64,000 nt of DNA from Ophioceras dolichostomum (Eukaryota; Ascomycota; Sordariomycetes; Magnaporthales; Ophioceraceae), in assembly GCA_003049485.1 (NCBI GenBank), contig PYST01000120.1, positions 1-64,000 on the forward strand. Reading direction: 5' to 3'. Of this stretch, positions 57,801 to 64,000 are shown one piece after another. Under the pieces are notes generated by a model that saw only the letters and a list, made by a program, of their open reading frames with translations, did no database searches and was not told where the DNA came from. Within the stretch, counting starts at the first letter, position 1. Each line of letters opens with the position of its first letter. The position numbers and the translations under genes were made by a program.

Positions 57801-60031
57801 ACGGCTAGCTGCCTGAGTCATCAGGCCTTGCTGACCCCAGCCCAGGTTGCCGGCCGGGAACGTATTGACTTCAAAGTTGTTGGGGTCGCGGGCAGGATCA
57901 TCGGCTTCTTGATGCTATGGAGAAGAGTTGGCCGGGCAGTCCTCGACAAGCACGTTCAGCCAGTGGATGTGGAAGAACAGCACGCCTGTGGAGTTTGAGT
58001 TGGTTTGGGTCCACGCCGTCTCTTCCGGGCGGATGGGCGGCCCACTCACACCTGAACGGCTCCGCAGCCAAGCATTGTGGCCCAGCCCTGTCAAGCTGTC
58101 AATGATACTTCGGAGCCGCGCCCAAGTAACCACTGAAACTCCCACCAAGGTGGCCGTACCCTGTACGGGATTCTCGGTGGGCCGGGCCGTTCAGGATGGC
58201 AGCTCTTTTTCGGGAGCCAACTTTCATAGGCAGAAGCCCGTCAGAATGGAGACAGAAAACAAAACGAGCAAGGAAGGTTGATTCGGGGGAAGGACCGGAA
58301 GGAATTTCAGTCATCGTCTAGCTTGACAAGTCAGGGAAGGTGAGGGATTTTCGGGCGCCGTCACAGCGAGAAAACGAAAGCAGAGAGATCCGCGAGCGAC
58401 GGTGGCGCCTCTGGTCGAACAGCCGACAGTTGAGCTTCCCAATTTCGCCTCCCGAAGAATTGGTATTGCCGGTTGCTGCTCCCCCAAAAACACTGCTGAT
58501 TCCAAAAAGTTGACACGTCCCCCAACTGCCTGAAAATAAACACCCAAAAAAACTGCCAGCCTAATCCTCGCTCAACGACAAGGCGAGAAAAATCCTCGCC
58601 GGTGAGCACAGCCCTTGAAAAGCATCAGTTTAACGGCACCACCGGTCAGGAGATGGATCCGATAACCAAAGAATGGATTTGCCATGGATGTCTTGGATTA
58701 GACCGAGCTTCCTGTTTGTTCTCGTCTGTCTGCAGGCTTACCATGTCCATTAGGCTTGTTTCTCGTGTGCGAACGAAAACATGCCCCTGTTTTTTTGTGG
58801 CCAACCCGACCAGCCTATTTGCTCTCCCACACACGGCTGCAAACCTTGACAATAGCATAGCAGCCCGCCTCGAACAGGCGCCCTGCCCTGCCAACAAAAG
58901 CGGCAACAACATGGTCCTGTTTGGGATTGATATTGTTTGCGACGCCAGTGTTGTTGGATCCGGATTGGGATTGGATTCGCCCAAACAGAACTCTTGTCAT
59001 CGGACCACCAGTCACACTTCGCCTTCCAACCCCGTGTCCAATATCGCTCTGGACACAGTTGTGGCTACTAGTAGTACTCGTACCGTTCAGTGGGCTGCGA
59101 TTGCCGTGCGGGCGGTGGACAAAGTAACAACCTACTGCTGAAGGCAAGCACACAGGAGGCCTGAAGTACCTACCTATAACAAACGAGGGAGGCACGGGTG
59201 TGGATGCGCTGATGATGGGCTGGGATGGTCGCCGTCGGCTGCTACTGGTCCCCATCGAGGTCCAGTCCCAAACAGATGGAGACCCTCAGCCAGCGCTGAA
59301 TGGGCAGGAACTTAGCTCAATTCATTCTGGTTTGGGTACTTGCCCGCGCGGCCCAGCCTGCCCGCTGCCCGCATGGCCGCACAAACCCCCGTAATTTTTA
59401 TTTTCCCATTCTATTCTGCGGGTTTGCAACCATCCTCCTTAACACGTCCCATTTTTTTGTTGCTGGCCTCGACCTCAGACCCAGGACTGACCGCCTCCCT
59501 TCCCGTCCTCCCACATCGATAAGCCCCTTCGCGACTGTGCTTTCGGCTTCCCCTGCTCGTCGCCCCTGACCGACCGACAGCAACAAAAGTCTTCATTTTT
59601 GTCTCTCCACGTAATTCCGGTACTACAGGCAAAGGAGTCCTCCTTCTATTGCTTCCCAAGGTATTTAAAGGTGAAGTCGCCTGCGACCCAGTCGTGAGCC
59701 CAAACTGACCTGATCCCTCTTGTTCTTTCTTCTGACCAAGCCCATACAGGTTTCCAACACCCAGCATCCAATATCCAGTCCCCTTTCAACCTACTATCCC
59801 CTTGTCCCCTTGCACAAGCAGTAGAAATACGTCCTCTCCTTTTCTGAGTCATTCATACTAGTACTACTACAGAACAGCTCACCTAGAGAGGGTCATAATC
59901 CTAGTTGGCATCTATCCAAGTCCATCACTCCTCTTCTTGAGTCTCCTTCTCTACATATGACCTAAGGCGTCACTTATTATATACATCAACTAGACACAAC
60001 AACAGCAACAGCAGTATAGAAAACCGCAAAG
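54875..60031. other. intergenic, 5.2 kb, no firm gene
   Basis: Open frames up to 224 codons occur in several frames and on both strands without any recognisable domain. A TATATAA box lies at about 55023. The last 500 bp before the glutamate decarboxylase start are pyrimidine-rich, with a TATTTAAA-like box at about 59661 and TTATATA near 59976. Confidence 0.45.
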
Positions 60032-62781
60032 ATGGTACATCTTTCTACGATACCCCATCCGGACGAGGTTGAAGACTCGCTCGTCAGCTCTGTCAAGAAG
60101 GTCCATCTCCAGCTGGCCAACGATGACGACTGCTTCACCACATCGGTGTACGGCTCTCGGTTCGCCATCGACGACCTCCCCAAGCATGAGATGCCTGAGC
60201 GTGAAATGCCGCGGGAGGTCGCCTACCGCATGATCAAGGACGAGCTGAGTCTCGACGGAAATCCCATGCTCAAGTCAGTATCATCAATAGCGTTCAGCCT
60301 CGGTGCCAGCGGCTTCCTCTCCCCTACCTACCTCTTATTCTTTATACTCTCTCTAGCTAAGATGTGCTCTTGCTGACTGACCGCTTCTGCTGGTCACTCC
60401 CCCCTCACACTACAGTCTGGCTTCCTTCGTCACCACGTACATGGTAAGCAAGCTTCCCCTCCATTTTCTCTTCTCCCCCACAGCTTTCCCATCCCAAAGC
60501 ACACACAAACCCAACTTGAACCCCGCACCTCCCGCACCCGTCCGTTCCATGGCACTGCTGCATCCGCATGCAGCTAGCAGCAGCTCGACGCAACACAATT
60601 CCCACCCGGACCGTTGCGATTGGTCCGATCCCCAGAAACAGCATGCAGAAACGAACGAACGGGAAGCTAACCGTTGTTACTCCACAAAACAAACAGGAGG
60701 AAGAGGCCGAGAAGCTCATGGCCGAGTCGTTCTCCAAGAACTTCATCGACTACGAGGAGTACCCGCAGTCGGCCGACATCCAGAATCGATGCGTGTCCAT
60801 GATCGGCCGCCTCTTCCACGCGCCCATCGGCGCCGGGGAGGGGGTCGGGGCTGTGGGCACCTCGTGCGTCGGCTCCTCCGAGGCCATCATGCTCGCGGTC
60901 CTCGCCATGAAGAAGCGCTGGAAGAACAAGCGCGAGGCCGCCGGCAAGCCGTGCGACCGGCCCAACATCATCATGTCGTCGGCCGTGCAGGTGTGCTGGG
61001 AGAAGGCCGCGCGCTACTTCGAGGTCGAGGAGAAGCTGGTGTACTGCACGCCGGACCGGTTCGTCATCGACCCGCAGCAGACGGTCGATCTGGTCGACGA
61101 GAACACCATCGGCATCTGCGCCATCCTCGGCACCACCTACACGGGCGAGTACGAGGACGTCAAGGCCGTCAACGACCTGCTGGTCAAGAAGGGCCTCGAC
61201 ATCCCCATCCACGTCGATGCCGCCTCTGGTGGCTTCGTGGCCCCGTTCGTCATGCCGGACCTTGAGTGGGATTTCCGTTGTGAGCGAGTCGTATCTATTA
61301 ACGTGTCTGGCCACAAGGTATGTCTCTGTCTTTCTGCCTGTTGCTTCGTTTCTCTCTCAAGTCACGCTCCTCCTCCAAAAGTAGTATCCTTTTAACTAAC
61401 TCTGTCCACCTCCCTCCTACAGTATGGTCTCGTGTACCCTGGCGTTGGCTGGGTGATCTGGCGGTCGGCCGAGTTCCTGCCCAAGGAGCTCGTCTTCAAC
61501 ATCAACTACCTGGGCGCGGACCAGGCGTCCTTCACGCTCAACTTCAGCAAGGGCGCCTCGCAGGTTATCGGCCAGTACTACCAGCTCATCCGGCTGGGCA
61601 AGCACGGCTACCGCGCCATCATGTCCAACCTGACGCGCACGGCCGACTACCTGTCCGACAGCCTCGAGGCCCTGGGGTTCGTCATCATGTCCCAGAAGTC
61701 CGGCGTCGGCCTTCCGCTGGTTGCCTTCCGCCTGCCCTACAAGGAGGACCGCGAGTTCGACGAGTTCGCGCTCGCCCACCAGCTCCGCGTCAGGGGCTGG
61801 GTAGTCCCCGCCTATACGATGGCCCCGCACACGGACAACCTCAAGATGCTGCGCGTCGTCGTTCGCGAGGACTTCTCGCGCAACCGCTGCGACGCGCTCA
61901 TCTGCGACATCCGCCTGTCCCTCGGCGTGCTCGACGAGATGGACAAGAAGAGCATCGAGCGCCACCAGGACCTGATCCAAAGGCACAACGTCGCTTCCGC
62001 CAAGGCCACGCACAACCACCCAAAGTACAGGGTAAGTGCCGCCCGCCGCCGCCGTGCCGCCGCCGCCGCTCCTGCTGTTTCCGCCCGATCTGCCACCGCT
62101 GGTTCCCGATCCCGTTCTCGTTCCCGTTCGCGCTCGCGAGGTTCTTCGTCTCGTGGTTCCCGATCCGCCTCCACTCTTGGTGCTGCGTCCGTCACCACCG
62201 CAGTGCGGTCCCCTTCCTCGTTGCGGTCGCCCGCCGCCGTCGTGCCGTCGTCGGCGGCTTCAGTGAGGTCGTCGGCGTCCACGGCCAAGGCGACCGCAAA
62301 CAACAACATCATTATCCGCCGGCGCCTCAGCAGCAGCAGCACCACGACAACTACCATCATCAAGCGCAACAGCTTCAGCAGCAACACGGGCGGGACGCCT
62401 CGCGGGCCGGGCTTCAACAAGAAAACCACGCGGGCTCTATCCACGGGTGAAGACTGGGTGGACGAGCAGGACGAGGACGAGGGCCGCGACCAGGCGTCGT
62501 GTTCATCGGAAGGTGAAGAACAGGAGCTTGTAGTAGAAGAAGTGTTCGAGGAAGAGGAGGAGGAGGAGATCATCGCGGGCAAGCAGATCCGCATCGTGAC
62601 CTCCTCCTCCGCGGCCGTGATCTCCCCGGCCGCGGACCCCCTGAAGAGCCCAGACGTGCACCACCACCCGCTTGCTGCGTACCGAGCTCACCTTCGCCGC
62701 GCTAACTGTCGGCATCTGACGAAACAGAAAGAGAAGCACTCGCTGCAGGGCAAGACGGGGAAGACGCATGCTATTTGCTAG
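60032..62781 (+). CDS. GAD1: glutamate decarboxylase
   Basis: Exons: 60032-60273, 60416-60443 (28 nt), 60697-61317, 61423-62031 and 62728-62781, giving 517 residues, the family's usual length. It converts glutamate to GABA and CO2 with pyridoxal phosphate, in the cytosol. Motifs: YGSRFAIDDLPKHEMPE, NPMLNLASFVTTYM across the tiny exon 2, GTSCVGSSEAIMLAVLAMKKRW, HVDAASGGFVAPF and INVSGHK, where Lys297 is the cofactor lysine and the last codon of exon 3. Exon 4 begins YGLVYPGVGWVIWR. The C-terminus HSLQGKTGKTHAIC is characteristic of fungal enzymes. Donors GTCAGT, GTAAGC, GTATGT, GTAAGT. The last intron (696 nt) has no stop in frame and could be retained, giving 749 residues. Fungal enzymes of this type act in the GABA shunt, in spore germination and acid response. 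Confidence 0.93.
62032..62727 (+). other. stop-free optional intron (exitron) in glutamate decarboxylase
   Basis: It begins with GTAAGT, ends with GAAACAG, and has GCTAAC about 20 nt before the end, so it looks like a spliced intron. Its length (696 nt) is a multiple of three and it reads open in the gene's frame for 232 codons. That reading is Ala/Arg then Ser/Arg-rich (RSRSRSRSRSR), then Ser/Thr-rich, then strongly acidic (EEVFEEEEEEE). Another frame over 62,290-62,450 is Gln/His-rich. Confidence 0.6.
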
Positions 62782-64000
62782 AAGGAACGGAACTGGGTAC
62801 CCTGGTACTACTAGTACCGTGCCTAACTCACACCACACCCATCACAACCCAACCCATCGTTCTTTGTCTGCGTCCCTCCCTCCCTACTTGCCTGCCTGTC
62901 TGCCTGCCTACTTCCGAATGACGGCCTGATCGTTTCGCGGTCGACCCGAGGTCGAACGGATGGTTGGTTGGTCGGTTGGGTTGGTCGGCGGAGAAAGAAT
63001 GGGTGATGGGTGATGGGTGAGTTGAGGTTCCGTCTGTCGTCTTCCCCGCCTTCCCTTCGGACTTTTTTCCTTTCCTTGGTTGGTTGATGGAAAAAGGACA
63101 TTCTGAGTCTGCTCTTTCTGCTGCTTTCCGTCTCTTTCCTCTCATCTTTTGCTGTTGTTTCCCTTGAGTGAATTTTTTTCCTTGGATGCAGTAGAAATGG
63201 AGATAAGGGATATATACGTTTGGACATACACACACTTGATGCACACAGACAGACACACGGGTTGCTTTGTTACTCTTTTGCCCGGGTTTTACCCTGTTTC
63301 CTGTCGTTCCCGCTCGTTCTTTTTTATGGTCTTTTATGATGATCATGATGATGGATCTTTATCTGTATCAGCAGCTGCCTTCCTACCCTTCTCAGTCTTT
63401 CGTTCAGTCACGTTTTTGTTTCGTTGCGTATATCTAGAGAAAAGAGAATCTTGCCTTTTCTCATCATCCTCATTTCATTTGCTTTCCGTCGTCGGTAAAT
63501 ATTGTTCTCGCCTCGCAGTCTTCTGGTCACACATTTGCAACTTTGGTGAAGAGGCATCATCATCGTTATCATCATCAGTCAGCACCGTTACACAGCCTGG
63601 AGGATCACATTGTCGTCGCTTGCTTGGGAAAAAAGATCACCTACCTAGATTGCAAGATGGATACAGAGAGATCTTAGACTAGACTTTTGATTGTTCGTTT
63701 AGTGGATTACAGCACACTGGGAATAGACTTTGGCTTTCGTCTCTTTTCCTTATCATCAGTCGTCTGTTCTTTTGCAACCCAACTGTGTGATGGTGTAGGA
63801 CAAGCTCCGATCTCCATCCCATCTTCGCGAAGCTGTGCATGCTAAGCTCGTACTGGCTCTGGGATGTATGGCTCTGTTTGCCTGTGGTGGACGGCCTCCT
63901 GCATAGAGGGGGACAAAACGAGAGCCAACCAAACCAACCAAACCAACCAAACGTCCCGTCGCCCCCTCACCTCCTTCTCCGTTTGCACTTGTCATCCGGC
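62782..64000. other. 3' region of glutamate decarboxylase, no further gene seen
   Basis: T-rich DNA with simple repeats. A frame of 177 codons (63149-63682) shows no domain. AACCA pentamer units lie at about 63918-63952. The next gene is beyond the window. Confidence 0.5.
63918..63952. repeat. (AACCAAACC)n-type repeat
   Basis: AACCAAACCAACCAAACCAACC units; the complement of the GGTTT pentamer found elsewhere in the window. Confidence 0.85.

Overview
The window is nuclear DNA of a filamentous ascomycete, most likely a Sordariomycete of the Sordariales type. Evidence: short spliceosomal introns with GTAAGT/GTATGT donors and CTAAC/CTGAC branch points, G/C-biased third codon positions, several one-exon genes of 400-900 codons, a Zn2Cys6 regulator, secreted flavoenzymes, a STAND-type TPR gene remnant, and intergenic DNA rich in microsatellites and TACCTAGGTA-like motifs. 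No bacterial or organellar features were seen. The species is not determined.

Layout. 1-2,256: two decayed genes, the TPR tail of an NB-ARC/TPR-type protein (broken by a fold-back insertion) and a member of an uncharacterised fungal family (stop at codon 7). 2,622-2,756: a 135-bp element with 29-bp terminal inverted repeats and TA ends, a MITE candidate. 3,354-5,442 and 13,763-15,714: two F-box paralogs that share two intron positions. Between them lie a secreted GMC oxidoreductase (7,679-9,511) and the mitochondrial phosphate carrier (11,219-12,727). 16,373-17,551 (minus): adenine deaminase. About 17.6-37.7 kb: 20 kb without a convincing gene. 37,705-40,482: large Zn2Cys6 transcription factor. 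45,601-47,544: secreted BBE-type FAD oxidase. 48,350-51,022 (minus): membrane-anchored hormone-sensitive-lipase-like hydrolase, divergent from acetylornithine aminotransferase (53,320-54,874, plus). 60,032-62,781: glutamate decarboxylase with a stop-free 696-nt optional intron.

The genes do not form a biosynthetic cluster. Phosphate import, adenine salvage, arginine synthesis and glutamate decarboxylation are core metabolism, and the two secreted flavoenzymes are accessory. The most useful leads are the glutamate decarboxylase optional intron, the MITE candidate, the template-switch scar in the TPR gene, the F-box pair of unknown substrate, the lipase with a large insert between its catalytic residues, and the 20-kb gene-free block. 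All exon junctions were placed by eye from splice signals and protein continuity, not from transcripts.
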